Part shown: piece by piece, positions 8,997-17,926 of the stretch
How positions within the stretch are numbered: the first letter of the stretch is position 1
Layout of the letters: each line of letters begins with the position of its first letter
Assembly (NCBI RefSeq): GCF_001298465.1
Contig: NZ_CP012541.1
Coordinates: 868,001 to 932,000 of the forward strand
Source of the DNA: Campylobacter concisus
GTDB lineage: Bacteria > Campylobacterota > Campylobacteria > Campylobacterales > Campylobacteraceae
DNA length: 64,000 nucleotides
Direction: 5' to 3'
Translations under genes and position numbers: made by a program
Notes under the pieces: model-generated
The model's input: only the letters and a program-made list of their open reading frames with translations
Database searches by the model: none
What the model was told of the DNA's origin: nothing

Positions 8997-9719
8997 ATGA
9001 AAATAGCTGAAATTTATAAAATTTTAGATGAAATTTGCCCGTTTGCGAGCCAAGAGTCCTGGGACAATAGTGGCCTACAAGTTGGCTCATTTGATAGCGA
9101 ATTTGAGCGAATTTATCTAAGTCTTGATTTAGATAGCAAACTTTTGCAAAGTGTATTGCCAAATTCGCTCATTATCACTCACCATCCACTCATTTTTAAG
9201 GGGCTAAAGAGCCTGGACTACAGCCTTTATCCAAGCTCACTCATAAGAGAGATGATGATAAAAGATATCTCGCTCATCTCGCTTCACACAAATGCTGACC
9301 TTGCATTTTTAAATGAAAAATTTGTAACGCAGGTTTTGGGGCTAGAAATTTCAAGCAAAGAGGGTTTTTTGATCTATGCTGATGTGAAGATGAAATTTAG
9401 CGAGCTTTGTGAATTTGTAAAAGAAAAACTTGGGCTAGAAAATTTAAGAGTAGTTCATGCAAAAGATGAAATTTTTAAAATTTGTATCTGCACTGGAAGC
9501 GGCGCAGATCTCATACAAGAAGTCAAAGCAGATACCTTTTTGACAGGCGATCTAAAGTATCACCAAGCTCTTTATGCAAAGGAAAACGGGCTAAATTTAA
9601 TCGATATAAATCACTATGAAAGTGAACGTTATTTTGGTGATTTTTTAGCAAAATATTTGCAAAATCTAAAAATTGAAGTTATAATACGCAATTCTAAAAA
9701 TCCATTTACATATTGCTAA
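8997..9719 (+). CDS. Nif3-like dinuclear metal centre protein
   Basis: A 240-residue member of the Nif3/YbgI family. Metal-binding motifs are LIITHHPLIF, SLHTNAD and, near the C-terminus, DINHYESE; TGDLKYHQA is also conserved. Members form hexameric rings with two metal ions per subunit. E. coli YbgI has been described as a GTP cyclohydrolase I type protein, but a general role is not settled. It lies between glyQ and a zinc-ribbon protein, the same order as in C. jejuni. The next gene begins 17 bases after its stop. Confidence 0.85.
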   Translation: MKIAEIYKILDEICPFASQESWDNSGLQVGSFDSEFERIYLSLDLDSKLLQSVLPNSLIITHHPLIFKGLKSLDYSLYPSSLIREMMIKDISLISLHTNADLAFLNEKFVTQVLGLEISSKEGFLIYADVKMKFSELCEFVKEKLGLENLRVVHAKDEIFKICICTGSGADLIQEVKADTFLTGDLKYHQALYAKENGLNLIDINHYESERYFGDFLAKYLQNLKIEVIIRNSKNPFTYC

Positions 9720-9736
9720 CAAAAAAAGGAAACATT

Positions 9737-10444
9737 ATGAATAAATACTTACAACAATTAGTTGAATTATCTGATCTTGATAAACAAATAGATGGCTTTA
9801 TACCACGCATTCAAGACATAGAAAAGGCTTATAAAAATATAGAAGAAGAGTGCGAAACCATAACGGTTAATATAGAAAGACTAGATGAAGAGGTAAATGA
9901 CCTAAAATCTCAAAAATCAGGCACAAATGCTCATATTGCCGAGTTTAGTGCAAAGATAAAAGATGTAGCCAAAAAAAGCTCAAGTGCAAAAAGTGAAAAG
10001 GAGATAAAAGCTCTAAGTCTTGAAGAAGATATTGCAAAAGAGCAACTTGAGGCTGCAAATGAAGAGATTGCTAGACTTGAGAAGCTAATAGATAGTAAAA
10101 ATAGTCAAAAAGATGAGCTTGGTGCAAAAAAAGCTGAACTTGAAGAGAATTTAAAAAATATAAAAAGCAAAACTTCATCTGAACTTGAAAATATCGGGAA
10201 AGAACGTGAAGAAGTTTATGCTAAAAAAGACAAGCTTATCGCCACTATGAATCAAAAAATTCTCGCATTTTATGAAAAAATTAGAAAATGGGCTCATAAT
10301 ACGGCTGTTGTTCCTGTAAAAAAACAAGCTTGTTATGGTTGCTTTATGCAGATAAACGACAAAACTTTCTCTGCTGTTATCAAGGGCGAAGATATCGTTA
10401 CATGTCCGCATTGTGGCAGAATTTTATACAAACAAGAGCAATAA
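9737..10444 (+). CDS. Coiled-coil protein with C4 zinc ribbon (CT398-like)
   Basis: A 235-residue protein made of a long antiparallel coiled coil (about residues 5-180, rich in K/E with heptads) and a C-terminal zinc ribbon, CYGC followed by CPHCGR. This is the architecture of the CT398/zf-RING_7 family, found in many bacteria; in Chlamydia CT398 binds sigma-54 and secretion parts, but no firm role is known here. An in-frame upstream start at 9713 overlaps the Nif3-like gene; the ATG at 9737 is preferred because AAAAAAGGA precedes it at good spacing. Confidence 0.8.
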   Translation: MNKYLQQLVELSDLDKQIDGFIPRIQDIEKAYKNIEEECETITVNIERLDEEVNDLKSQKSGTNAHIAEFSAKIKDVAKKSSSAKSEKEIKALSLEEDIAKEQLEAANEEIARLEKLIDSKNSQKDELGAKKAELEENLKNIKSKTSSELENIGKEREEVYAKKDKLIATMNQKILAFYEKIRKWAHNTAVVPVKKQACYGCFMQINDKTFSAVIKGEDIVTCPHCGRILYKQEQ

Positions 10445-10452
10445 CACATTTC

Positions 10453-11589
10453 GTGATAATAATATATTACTTTCTAGCCTCAATACTCTATCTCTTTGGG
10501 GCTATCTTTTTATTTTTTTTAAGTTTTAAAAAAAAGTATCACAAGTCGATTCCAGCACGTTTTTTCCTCTTTAATAATCCAAAATTTCAAGATGCAGATG
10601 TACATTTTCACGCTTGCTCATTTGGCGAGGTGCAAGCACTCAAGCCTTTGATGCAAAAATTTGATAGTAAAGCTATAAGTGTGGTGACAAATACAGGCTT
10701 TGAAGCGGCAAGTAAAATTTGCTCTAACACGAGATTTTTACCGTTTGAAATTTTCTTGCCATTTTGGCTAAAAAAGAGCAAAATTTTAGTAATTTTTGAG
10801 GCTGAGCTTTGGCTTATGCTAGTTTTCATGGCAAAGCTAAAAGGCAGCCGCGTGATACTGATAAACGCTAGAATTTCAGATAGAAGCTACAAAAGCTACT
10901 TAAAATTTGGCTTTTTTTACAGATATCTTTTTAAATTCATAGATAAAATTTACGCTCAAAGTGAGCTTGATAAAGAGAGGCTAAAGTCGCTTGGTGCAGA
11001 TGAAATAGAGGTCGTTGGCAACATAAAGGCTGCGTTTTTGCCAAGCGTGAGTAAAATTTATGAAAAGCCAAAAGCTAGAGTGATCGTGCTGGCAAGCACG
11101 CATTTGGGCGAAGAAGAGATGATTTTGCAAAATTTAAATTTAAAAGAAAATGATCTTTTAATCATCGCACCACGCCATCCTGAGAGGTTCGCAGAGGTTG
11201 AGAAGATAGCAGGCGACTATGCTAAAAAGCATGACTTTAGCTTTGCGAAATTTAGTCAAACGTATAAATTTGAAGCTAAAGTAAATTTGCTTGACACTTT
11301 AGGTGAGCTTGTAAATGTCTATGCTATTAGCGATATAGTCGTGCTTGGAGGCAGTTTTGCGCCAAATATCGGTGGGCATAATCCAATCGAGTGCGCACAA
11401 TTTAACCCAGTGATAATAAGTGGCGAGTTTATATTTAACCAAAAGGTGTTATTTAGCCTAGTTGAAAACATCTATATTGCAAAAGCAAGCGAGATCAGTG
11501 GCATAATAGATAGTGATGCTAAAAAGAGCAAGATCGCCGTGCAAGCAAGTACTGATGCGATCATAGAAGATATAAGGAGCACTTTATGA
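10453..11589 (+). CDS. waaA: 3-deoxy-D-manno-octulosonic acid (Kdo) transferase
   Basis: WaaA adds Kdo from CMP-Kdo to lipid A precursor on the inner face of the inner membrane, starting the core of lipopolysaccharide or lipooligosaccharide. An N-terminal membrane anchor (IIIYYFLASILYLFG) is followed by IPARFF, HACSFGEV (acceptor side) and the GT-B donor motifs APRHPERF and GGSFAPNIGGHNPIE. Translation from the upstream in-frame start at 10330 would overlap the zinc-ribbon gene by 115 bases; the GTG at 10453 places the anchor at the very N-terminus as in relatives, giving 378 residues. No strong ribosome site is seen, so the start is uncertain. It overlaps the next gene by four bases. Confidence 0.9.
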   Translation: MIIIYYFLASILYLFGAIFLFFLSFKKKYHKSIPARFFLFNNPKFQDADVHFHACSFGEVQALKPLMQKFDSKAISVVTNTGFEAASKICSNTRFLPFEIFLPFWLKKSKILVIFEAELWLMLVFMAKLKGSRVILINARISDRSYKSYLKFGFFYRYLFKFIDKIYAQSELDKERLKSLGADEIEVVGNIKAAFLPSVSKIYEKPKARVIVLASTHLGEEEMILQNLNLKENDLLIIAPRHPERFAEVEKIAGDYAKKHDFSFAKFSQTYKFEAKVNLLDTLGELVNVYAISDIVVLGGSFAPNIGGHNPIECAQFNPVIISGEFIFNQKVLFSLVENIYIAKASEISGIIDSDAKKSKIAVQASTDAIIEDIRSTL

Positions 11590-12344
11590 GCGAAGAAAAA
11601 GCGTATAAAATTTTAGCCAAACAAAAAAATATCTCAAACAACGAGGCAAAGGAGCTAATAGATAGCGGTCTAGTCTATGCTAAAGGCCAAAAAGTGATGA
11701 TAGCTCGAGCACTAATGAGTGAAAATACCAAATTTAGCGTCGAAGAGATGCCAAAGCCAAGCATTATTTTTGAAGATGAAAATTTAATAGCAATCAGTAA
11801 GCCAGCTGCCATAACTAGTGAAAAAATTAGTCAAATTTATAAATTTCCACTCCTTCACAGGCTCGATAAGGACACAAGCGGCGTGTTGCTTCTTGTAAAA
11901 AATGATGAATTCGCAGCACTTGCCATAAATGAATTTAAAAAGATGAAGGTTGAGAAAATTTACGTGGCCGCAGTTAGGGGCATCATGAGCGAAGAAGTGG
12001 TCGTAAATGAGCCAATCTTAACGATTAAAAATAAAAATGGCGCCATTTCAAAGATATCAAAAGATGGCAAAGAGGCGATCAGTGAAATTTCACCTCTCAT
12101 GGTTGTTGGCAAAAAAACGCTGGTAAAAGTTGCCATAAAAACAGGCAGAACGCACCAGATAAGAGTGCATTTGGCTAGCTTAAATTTACCTATCGTTGGC
12201 GATGAGAAATACGGCAAAAATAGGGCAAATAGAATGTTTTTGCATGCCTATTCTATTGCTCTTTTAAACTATAAATTTAAAGCGCCGATCCCAAGAGAAT
12301 TTAATGCTCTTGGATTTGAGCTATCTAATAAATTTGAAATTTAA
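11586..12344 (+). CDS. RluA-family pseudouridine synthase
   Basis: A 252-residue enzyme that converts uridine to pseudouridine in RNA. An S4-like N-terminal segment (KILAKQKNISNNEAKELI) precedes the catalytic domain, whose motif HRLDKDTSGVLLL contains the catalytic aspartate. TGRTHQIRVHLA and the C-terminal KYGKN stretch are also typical. Which rRNA or tRNA site it modifies cannot be told; in C. jejuni a gene of this type sits at the same place between waaA and ffh. It overlaps waaA by ATGA. Confidence 0.88.
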   Translation: MSEEKAYKILAKQKNISNNEAKELIDSGLVYAKGQKVMIARALMSENTKFSVEEMPKPSIIFEDENLIAISKPAAITSEKISQIYKFPLLHRLDKDTSGVLLLVKNDEFAALAINEFKKMKVEKIYVAAVRGIMSEEVVVNEPILTIKNKNGAISKISKDGKEAISEISPLMVVGKKTLVKVAIKTGRTHQIRVHLASLNLPIVGDEKYGKNRANRMFLHAYSIALLNYKFKAPIPREFNALGFELSNKFEI

Positions 12345-12406
12345 AGAGCAATAAAGAAATTATTTAGTAATATACGCCCTTTAATAACAACTTAGAAAGG
12401 TGATTA

Positions 12407-13747
12407 GTGTTCGAACAAATTAGCGAGTCTTTTAGATTAGCCGTTAGCAAGATACGTTTTGTAGATGACGAAAAAGCTCTAAAAAACGCACTTGACGTGC
12501 TTAAAAAAGCTCTTTTAAAAGCCGATGTTCACCACAAAGTCACCAAAGACCTACTCACATCTATCGAAAGCGAACTAAAGCAAACTGGCGTTGGCCAAAA
12601 GAATTTCTTGGATGCGATCAAGTCAAATTTAACGACTATCTTAACAGCTCCTGGCAATCAAGGCTTTGTCTATGCACCAGTTGCACCGACCATTGTTTTG
12701 ATGGCTGGTTTGCAAGGTAGTGGTAAAACAACGACAACTATCAAGCTTGCAAACTATCTAAAATTAAGAAAGAAAAAAGTTTTAGTTGCGGCTTGTGACT
12801 TGCAAAGATTAGCAGCAGTTGAGCAGCTAAGACAGCTCTGCGTTGCAAATGAGATCGATCTTTTCTTTATAGAAAATGAAAATAATCCTATAAAAGTAGC
12901 AAAAGAAGCACTAGAAAAAGCAAAAAGTGGCCTTTATGATGTGCTTTTGGTGGATACCGCTGGTCGTCTTGCGATCGATGAAAAGTTGATGCAAGAGATA
13001 AAAGATGTAAAAAATGCTATAAATCCATATGAAATTTTCTATGTAGCTGACGCTATGAGCGGACAAGATGCTGTAAAAACAGCTACAAGTTTTAATGAAA
13101 TTTTAGGAATTTCTGGAGTTATCCTTTCTAAATTTGACTCTGACTCAAAGGGCGGCGTAGCTATCAGTATCGCTAAACAGCTAAATATTCCACTTAGATT
13201 TGTCGGTATTGGCGAGAAAGTAGCCGATATCGAGAGCTTTATACCAGACCGTATCGTAAGCCGTATAATGGGTGAGGGCGACCTAGCTACTTTGGTCGAG
13301 AAGACATCGACTATTATTGATGAAAAAGAGGCAAAACGTCTAAATCAAAAGATAAAAAAAGGTCAGTTTAACTTTAATGACTTTTTAGATCAAATGGAAA
13401 GTGTTAAAAAGCTTGGCAGTATGAAGTCTTTGATGGGGATGATACCTGGGCTTTCAAACATAGCAAATCAGATAAAAGATATAGATCTTGATAATTCAAA
13501 AGAAATTTTACATATTAAGGCTATGATAAACTCTATGACGCAAAAAGAGCGTGAAAATCCTGAACTTTTGAATAATAGTAGAAAAAGACGTTTAGCGGCT
13601 GGTTCCGGACTTTCTCAGATAGAGGTAAATCGATTTTTAAAGCAGTTTGAAAATGCCTCAAAACTTGCTAAGAAATTTTCAGGAAAAGGTGGAGCAAAAG
13701 GACTTGCAAATATGCTTTCTCAAGCAAATTTAAAAAGACCTGTTTGA
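12407..13747 (+). CDS. ffh: Signal recognition particle protein Ffh (SRP54)
   Basis: Ffh binds signal sequences of membrane and exported proteins and, with 4.5S RNA and FtsY, brings ribosomes to the membrane. The 446 residues show the N domain, the GTPase G domain (GLQGSGKTTTTIKLA, DTAGR, and SKFDSDSKGG) and a methionine-rich M domain from about residue 300 (LGSMKSLMGMIPGL). The GTG start lies behind AGAAAGGTG. No 4.5S RNA gene is seen here. The ribosomal cluster starts 72 bases downstream after a hairpin. Confidence 0.97.
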   Translation: MFEQISESFRLAVSKIRFVDDEKALKNALDVLKKALLKADVHHKVTKDLLTSIESELKQTGVGQKNFLDAIKSNLTTILTAPGNQGFVYAPVAPTIVLMAGLQGSGKTTTTIKLANYLKLRKKKVLVAACDLQRLAAVEQLRQLCVANEIDLFFIENENNPIKVAKEALEKAKSGLYDVLLVDTAGRLAIDEKLMQEIKDVKNAINPYEIFYVADAMSGQDAVKTATSFNEILGISGVILSKFDSDSKGGVAISIAKQLNIPLRFVGIGEKVADIESFIPDRIVSRIMGEGDLATLVEKTSTIIDEKEAKRLNQKIKKGQFNFNDFLDQMESVKKLGSMKSLMGMIPGLSNIANQIKDIDLDNSKEILHIKAMINSMTQKERENPELLNNSRKRRLAAGSGLSQIEVNRFLKQFENASKLAKKFSGKGGAKGLANMLSQANLKRPV

Positions 13748-13756
13748 TAAAAGGGT

Positions 13757-13787
13757 TTAAATTTGGATATTTGTTATCTAAATTTAA
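13757..13787 (+). terminator. Hairpin between ffh and rpsP (weak terminator or processing site)
   Basis: TTAAATTTGGATA and TATCTAAATTTAA form a 13-base-pair stem with one G-U pair and a TTTGT loop, followed by GCTTTATTT. The stem is AT-rich and the T tract is broken, so it may be a leaky terminator, an mRNA end protecting ffh, or a leader element of rpsP. Confidence 0.45.
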
Positions 13788-13819
13788 GCTTTATTTAAAA
13801 ACAAGAGGAGAAATATAAT

Positions 13820-14047
13820 ATGGCAACAGTAGTAAGACTAACAAGAATGGGACGCAAAAAAAGACCTTTTTATCGTATAGTTGTTACAGATAGCAGAAAA
13901 AGACGCGACAGCGGTTGGATAGAGAGCATTGGTTATTACAACCCTATGGTTGAGCCAAATGTTATAAATTTCAACAAAGAGAGATTAGACTACTGGAAAA
14001 GCGTCGGTGCTAAACTTAGTGACAGAGTTGCACAAATTACAAAATAA
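13820..14047 (+). CDS. rpsP: 30S ribosomal protein S16
   Basis: A 75-residue basic protein with the S16 start [20 protein letters not shown] and [13 protein letters not shown]16 takes part in 30S subunit assembly. AGAGGAG lies upstream of the ATG. It opens the rpsP-khpA-rimM-trmD-rplS cluster; its stop overlaps the khpA start by one base. Confidence 0.98.
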   Translation: MATVVRLTRMGRKKRPFYRIVVTDSRKRRDSGWIESIGYYNPMVEPNVINFNKERLDYWKSVGAKLSDRVAQITK

Positions 14048-14289
14048 TGGTTGAAAATTTTTTATACGAATACGCCAAGCTGATAGCTGATTTTCCTGAA
14101 AAGGTGACTATTGAGCGTCAAGAGCTTGGTGAAAATTTTGTTGAAATTATCATAAATGCTGATAAGATTGATACTGGAAAACTTATCGGTAAAGACGGTA
14201 AAATGATAAATGCTATAAAGACCGTTATTATTGGTTGCAAAGCCAAAGATAATACAAGCTATAGGGTAACGGTAAAAGCTATTGAATAG
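14047..14289 (+). CDS. khpA: KH-domain RNA-binding protein KhpA
   Basis: An 80-residue single KH domain protein. GKLIGKDGKMINAIKTVI contains the GKDG (GxxG) loop that contacts RNA. KhpA often pairs with KhpB (Jag) as a small-RNA or mRNA binding pair in many bacteria; its targets here are unknown. It sits between rpsP and rimM as in most bacteria with this gene. The ATG overlaps the rpsP stop (TAATG). Confidence 0.9.
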   Translation: MVENFLYEYAKLIADFPEKVTIERQELGENFVEIIINADKIDTGKLIGKDGKMINAIKTVIIGCKAKDNTSYRVTVKAIE

Positions 14290-14812
14290 TGATATTGTTG
14301 AAGTCGCTACTATCGGAAGATGTGTTGGTTTAAGGGGTTATTTAAAACTTCACAACAAGAGCGACTTCCCAGAGCAATTTAAAAAAGGTGCAACCTTTTT
14401 TGACAAAAACAATGATCAGCTCACTATAAAAGACTATAACAGACAAAAAGAGCTGGTTTTGTTTGAAAATTTTGATGACTTAGACCTTGCTAAGACACTT
14501 GTAAATAAAACTATCTACACCACAAAAGAACTCACTAGAAAAAACTGCAAATTAAAAAAAAATGAATTTTTTCAGTTTGATATTATTGGCTTAAAAGTTA
14601 TAGAAAATGGTGAAATTTTGGGTATTGTAGAAGATATCCAAGATAATTTTGCAAATTCACTTTTATGCATAAAAACAGATGAAAAGCTTATTATGAGCGG
14701 CAATCCAAAGAATTTTTACATTCCATATTTAGAGCATTTTATTATAAGTGTAAATTTAGATAATGAAGAGATTTTGGTAAAAGGTGCTATAGCTATTTTA
14801 GAAAATTCATGA
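14282..14812 (+). CDS. rimM: Ribosome maturation factor RimM
   Basis: RimM binds S19 and helps mature the 3' head domain of 16S rRNA in 30S assembly. The 176 residues start [20 protein letters not shown], the beta-barrel of the RimM N-terminal domain; the C-terminal PRC-barrel part contains [11 protein letters not shown] and [10 protein letters not shown]. The start is TTG, overlapping khpA by eight bases. It overlaps trmD by ATGA, showing translational coupling. Confidence 0.94.
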   Translation: MNSDIVEVATIGRCVGLRGYLKLHNKSDFPEQFKKGATFFDKNNDQLTIKDYNRQKELVLFENFDDLDLAKTLVNKTIYTTKELTRKNCKLKKNEFFQFDIIGLKVIENGEILGIVEDIQDNFANSLLCIKTDEKLIMSGNPKNFYIPYLEHFIISVNLDNEEILVKGAIAILENS

Positions 14813-15501
14813 AATTTACATTTATTACACTTTTTGAAAATTTAGTTAAACCTTATTTTAGTGATTCTATTTTAAAACGTGCAATTGGTAATAAATTTAT
14901 CGAAATTGATTTTATAAATCCAAGGAATTTTACCAAAGATAAGCATAATAAAGTCGATAATTATATGATAGGAGGTGGAGCAGGGCTTTTGATGTTTCCA
15001 CAGCCTTTGGATGAGTCGATCAAATTTCTAAAAGAAAAAGATAAAAATGCTCATGTGATATTTTTAACGCCAGCTGGTAAAAAATTTAATCAAAATGATG
15101 CAAAGAGGCTTTCTAAAAAAGATCACATTTGTTTTGTTTGTAGTAGATATGAAGGCCTTGATGAACGAGTTGTTGAGCTTTGGGCAGATGAAGTTTTTTG
15201 TATAGGTGATTTTATTTTAACTGGCGGTGAGCTACCCGCACTTTGTATGAGCGACGCTATATCAAGAAATATTCCTGGGATTTTAGGAAATGATATGAGT
15301 CTTGAAGTGGAGAGTTTTGAGGATAATTTGCTTGAAGCTCCATCTTTTACAAAACCTGATAATTTTAAATCTCTCTTTGTAGTTTCAGAGTTTTTAAAGG
15401 GTAATCATGCTAGAATCCACAACTTAAAAAACAAGATGGCTCACTGCAAAACAAGGTACTTTCGCCCTGATTTATATCAAAAGCTAAAGCCACATAAATA
15501 A
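14809..15501 (+). CDS. trmD: tRNA (guanine37-N1)-methyltransferase TrmD
   Basis: TrmD uses S-adenosylmethionine to methylate G37 next to the anticodon, which keeps the reading frame. The 230 residues start [17 protein letters not shown]; the trefoil-knot SAM site shows [10 protein letters not shown] and [12 protein letters not shown]. The length is normal. It lies between rimM and rplS in the standard cluster. Confidence 0.97.
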   Translation: MKFTFITLFENLVKPYFSDSILKRAIGNKFIEIDFINPRNFTKDKHNKVDNYMIGGGAGLLMFPQPLDESIKFLKEKDKNAHVIFLTPAGKKFNQNDAKRLSKKDHICFVCSRYEGLDERVVELWADEVFCIGDFILTGGELPALCMSDAISRNIPGILGNDMSLEVESFEDNLLEAPSFTKPDNFKSLFVVSEFLKGNHARIHNLKNKMAHCKTRYFRPDLYQKLKPHK

Positions 15502-15509
15502 GGAAAAAC

Positions 15510-15866
15510 ATGAGAAATAAATACATTGAAGCGTTTGAAAATGCACAAATTGCTAGTAAGAATATCCCTGACTTCCGTGCAGGTGATACATTGCGTGTGG
15601 CTACTCGTATTCATGAGGGCGACAAAACAAGAATTCAAAATTTTGAAGGTATTTGTATAGCTAGACGCGGTAGCGGTACTGGCGAAACATTTATTATCAG
15701 AAAAATTGGTGCTAATAGTGTCGGTGTTGAGAGAATTTTTCCAATCTTTAGTGACTCAATTGAAGAGATAAAGGTTCTTAGAAAAGGTCGTGTTAGAAGA
15801 GCTAAATTATTCTATCTACGTGACCTTCGTGGTAAAGCTGCTAAAATCCGCGAACTTAGAAAATAA
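15510..15866 (+). CDS. rplS: 50S ribosomal protein L19
   Basis: A 118-residue L19 with [19 protein letters not shown] and the C-terminal [19 protein letters not shown]19 lies at the interface between the two ribosomal subunits. AAGGAAAAAC precedes the ATG. It is the last gene of the cluster, and a clear terminator follows 11 bases later. Confidence 0.98.
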   Translation: MRNKYIEAFENAQIASKNIPDFRAGDTLRVATRIHEGDKTRIQNFEGICIARRGSGTGETFIIRKIGANSVGVERIFPIFSDSIEEIKVLRKGRVRRAKLFYLRDLRGKAAKIRELRK

Positions 15867-15877
15867 TTCTACTATCT

Positions 15878-15902
15878 GTCCTGAAGTCTATTCAGGACTT
15901 TT
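15878..15902 (+). terminator. Rho-independent terminator after rplS
   Basis: GTCCTGAA and TTCAGGAC form a perfect 8-base-pair stem with a GTCTA loop, followed by TTTT. It closes the ribosomal cluster. Confidence 0.85.
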
Positions 15903-16028
15903 AATCTTCTTTTTAAATTTAATTTTTTTAATTTTTTTTGTTTTTTAATATTAAAATATCTATTTATTTTTATTGTTTTTACCGCTAGTCTATAAAAATT
16001 TAAAATATATACTAAATTTATTTATTTT

Positions 16029-16727
16029 CTACTTCTTCTTATTTGTATACCAAAATAAAAAAATAACACAACAAAGAATTACTCCAAGCATTATTGATAC
16101 AACTATCATGGTAGCATTTTTAGTTTCATTAAATGGCAAGCCTTGTGTATTCATACCAAAAAAACCAGTTATCAGATTTAGTGGTAGCATTACAGCCGAT
16201 ATCATTGTTAAAATGTAAATGTTTTGATTGATTTTGTCGTTTTTTATACTTTGTATAAATGTATAAATATCATCGATTCTACAGGCATATTCATTAGCCA
16301 TTGTTCTAAAAACATTTGCCTCATGAGTACTATTTTTAAGCTCTTTTTTTAAATTTTGTTGCTCGCTTTGACAAATCGAAAGTGTCTCATAAAAGTGAGA
16401 TATCTTGTTTTGAAATTTTCTAATCTCATATTTTAGAAAGTGGTGTCTTTTGATAAATTGATTAAAGTTTTTTCGACTAGCATAAATTTTTTCATACTCG
16501 TTTAGCTCATCTTGATGTTCTAAAATTTTGTTTGCATATTCATTACATAGTTTTTTAAGAGCCGCTTCAAACTCGTTTTTATCGCATTCGTGATCAAAAT
16601 CTTCTTTATAAATTTTGCCATTTTTAAATAAAAATTTATAGCTTTGCTTTTGTGTGAAAGAAACAAGCAAAATATAGTCGTATTCATCGCCATAGAAATA
16701 TCCACAAACTGAACTTTTATAGCTCAT
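16029..16727 (-). CDS. Small CorA-like divalent cation transporter
   Basis: A 232-residue CorA-superfamily protein. Two membrane segments lie at the C-terminus, and the first ends in [12 protein letters not shown], holding the GMN motif that forms the pore mouth of CorA channels. In front is a helical, heptad-rich region (about residues 70-170), but the N-terminal cytoplasmic domain is shorter than in the usual CorA of about 316 residues. It may carry Mg2+, Co2+ or Zn2+; the substrate is not clear. The ATG at 16727 is chosen over 16769 because AAAAGGG lies just upstream. It overlaps the tgt 3' end by 11 bases. Confidence 0.78.
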   Translation of the reverse strand: MSYKSSVCGYFYGDEYDYILLVSFTQKQSYKFLFKNGKIYKEDFDHECDKNEFEAALKKLCNEYANKILEHQDELNEYEKIYASRKNFNQFIKRHHFLKYEIRKFQNKISHFYETLSICQSEQQNLKKELKNSTHEANVFRTMANEYACRIDDIYTFIQSIKNDKINQNIYILTMISAVMLPLNLITGFFGMNTQGLPFNETKNATMIVVSIMLGVILCCVIFLFWYTNKKK

Positions 16728-17847
16728 TTTTTGCCCTTTTAGCATAAAAATTTTTCTTAAATTTAGCAAATTCGCCTCTTTCTATTGCCTCTCTCATCTC
16801 TTTCATTAAATTTAGATAGTAGTGCAGGTTGTGAAGGCTTACTAGCCTAAAAAATGTGAGCTCTCTTGCCTTAAAAAGGTGATTTAAGTAGCCTCTGGAG
16901 TAGCGTTTGCAGGTATAGCACTGACACTGCGGGTCAATTGGCGCGTGGTCGTTTATAAATTTGGCTGATTTTATATTTATCTTGCCAAAGCTAGTAAAGA
17001 GCGTGCCGTTTCTTGCATTTCTTGTTGGCATGACGCAGTCAAACATATCAACGCCTCGCTCCACGTTTTCCACGAGATCTTCAGGCGTACCAACGCCCAT
17101 TAGATAACGCGGCCTTAGCTCATCCATAAATGGCATAACCGCCTCAACAGTGTCATACATCGCCTCATTGCTCTCGCCAACGCTTAGCCCTCCTATCGCA
17201 AGGCCATCAAATGGCAGCTCATTTAAAGCTTCGGCGCAAAATTTACGTGCTTCATAATCAGTGCCTCCTTGAACGATGCCAAAGATATTTTGCTCTAAGC
17301 CAACGCCTTTACTCTGCATAAATTTATGATAATCAATCGCCTCTTTTGCCCATTTTATCGTTCGTTTTATGCTTAGATCGATCCTTTTTGGCTCAGCAGG
17401 CAAGGCGACTAGATCATCAAGTATCATCATAATGTCGCTACCTAGATCGTACTGTGTGTCAAGGACGGATCTTGGCGTGAAGTAGTGCATACTGCCGTCG
17501 ATATGGCTTTTAAATTTTATCCCGCAATCATCGTTTTTGGTGTTTGATCTAAGCGAAAATGCCTGAAATCCGCCGCTATCTGTTAAAAACGAGCGCTCAA
17601 ATTTAGAAAATCCATGAAGTCCGCCAAACTCGCGCACGACCTTGCTACCAGGGCGCAGATACATGTGGTAAGTGTTTGCTAAGATTATCTTTGCGTCTAA
17701 AATTTCACTCATATCAAAGGCGTCTAAGCTTTTAACCGCGCCAACCGTGCCAACTGGCATGAAAACTGGCGTTTGTATCACGCTGTGGGCAGTTGTTAGG
17801 ATACCACGCCTTGCATTTCCATCTTTTTTTATAACTTCAAATTTCAT
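16717..17847 (-). CDS. tgt: Queuine tRNA-ribosyltransferase
   Basis: Tgt swaps guanine 34 of certain tRNAs for the queuosine precursor preQ1. The 376 residues include [10 protein letters not shown] with the catalytic-side aspartate, [39 protein letters not shown], and the zinc ligands [17 protein letters not shown]. These are all standard for the bacterial enzyme. The ATG has an AAGGATT stretch just upstream. A small CorA-like gene follows with a slight overlap. Confidence 0.97.
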   Translation of the reverse strand: MKFEVIKKDGNARRGILTTAHSVIQTPVFMPVGTVGAVKSLDAFDMSEILDAKIILANTYHMYLRPGSKVVREFGGLHGFSKFERSFLTDSGGFQAFSLRSNTKNDDCGIKFKSHIDGSMHYFTPRSVLDTQYDLGSDIMMILDDLVALPAEPKRIDLSIKRTIKWAKEAIDYHKFMQSKGVGLEQNIFGIVQGGTDYEARKFCAEALNELPFDGLAIGGLSVGESNEAMYDTVEAVMPFMDELRPRYLMGVGTPEDLVENVERGVDMFDCVMPTRNARNGTLFTSFGKINIKSAKFINDHAPIDPQCQCYTCKRYSRGYLNHLFKARELTFFRLVSLHNLHYYLNLMKEMREAIERGEFAKFKKNFYAKRAKNEL

Positions 17848-17893
17848 CTAAATCCTTAAAATTTTTGATTTTTTATTTTAACAAAATTTATAA

Positions 17894-17899
17894 TATAAT
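17894..17899 (+). promoter_or_regulatory. Probable -10 box of the mla operon
   Basis: TATAAT lies 27 bases before the mlaE TTG start, with AAGG between. It matches the sigma-70 -10 element and faces away from tgt. No clear -35 is seen, as usual for campylobacters. Confidence 0.55.
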
Positions 17900-17926
17900 C
17901 CAGAAATTTTAAGGCAAAGGAACTTT

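Noticed and set aside
10330-10452. Longer waaA starting inside the zinc-ribbon gene
   Set aside because: It would read 41 codons in the wrong frame of a conserved zinc ribbon; WaaA relatives begin with the membrane anchor.
15973-16218. Plus-strand open frame after the rplS terminator
   Set aside because: It lies opposite the membrane part of the CorA-like gene, and its protein looks like the mirror of hydrophobic codons; no ribosome site.
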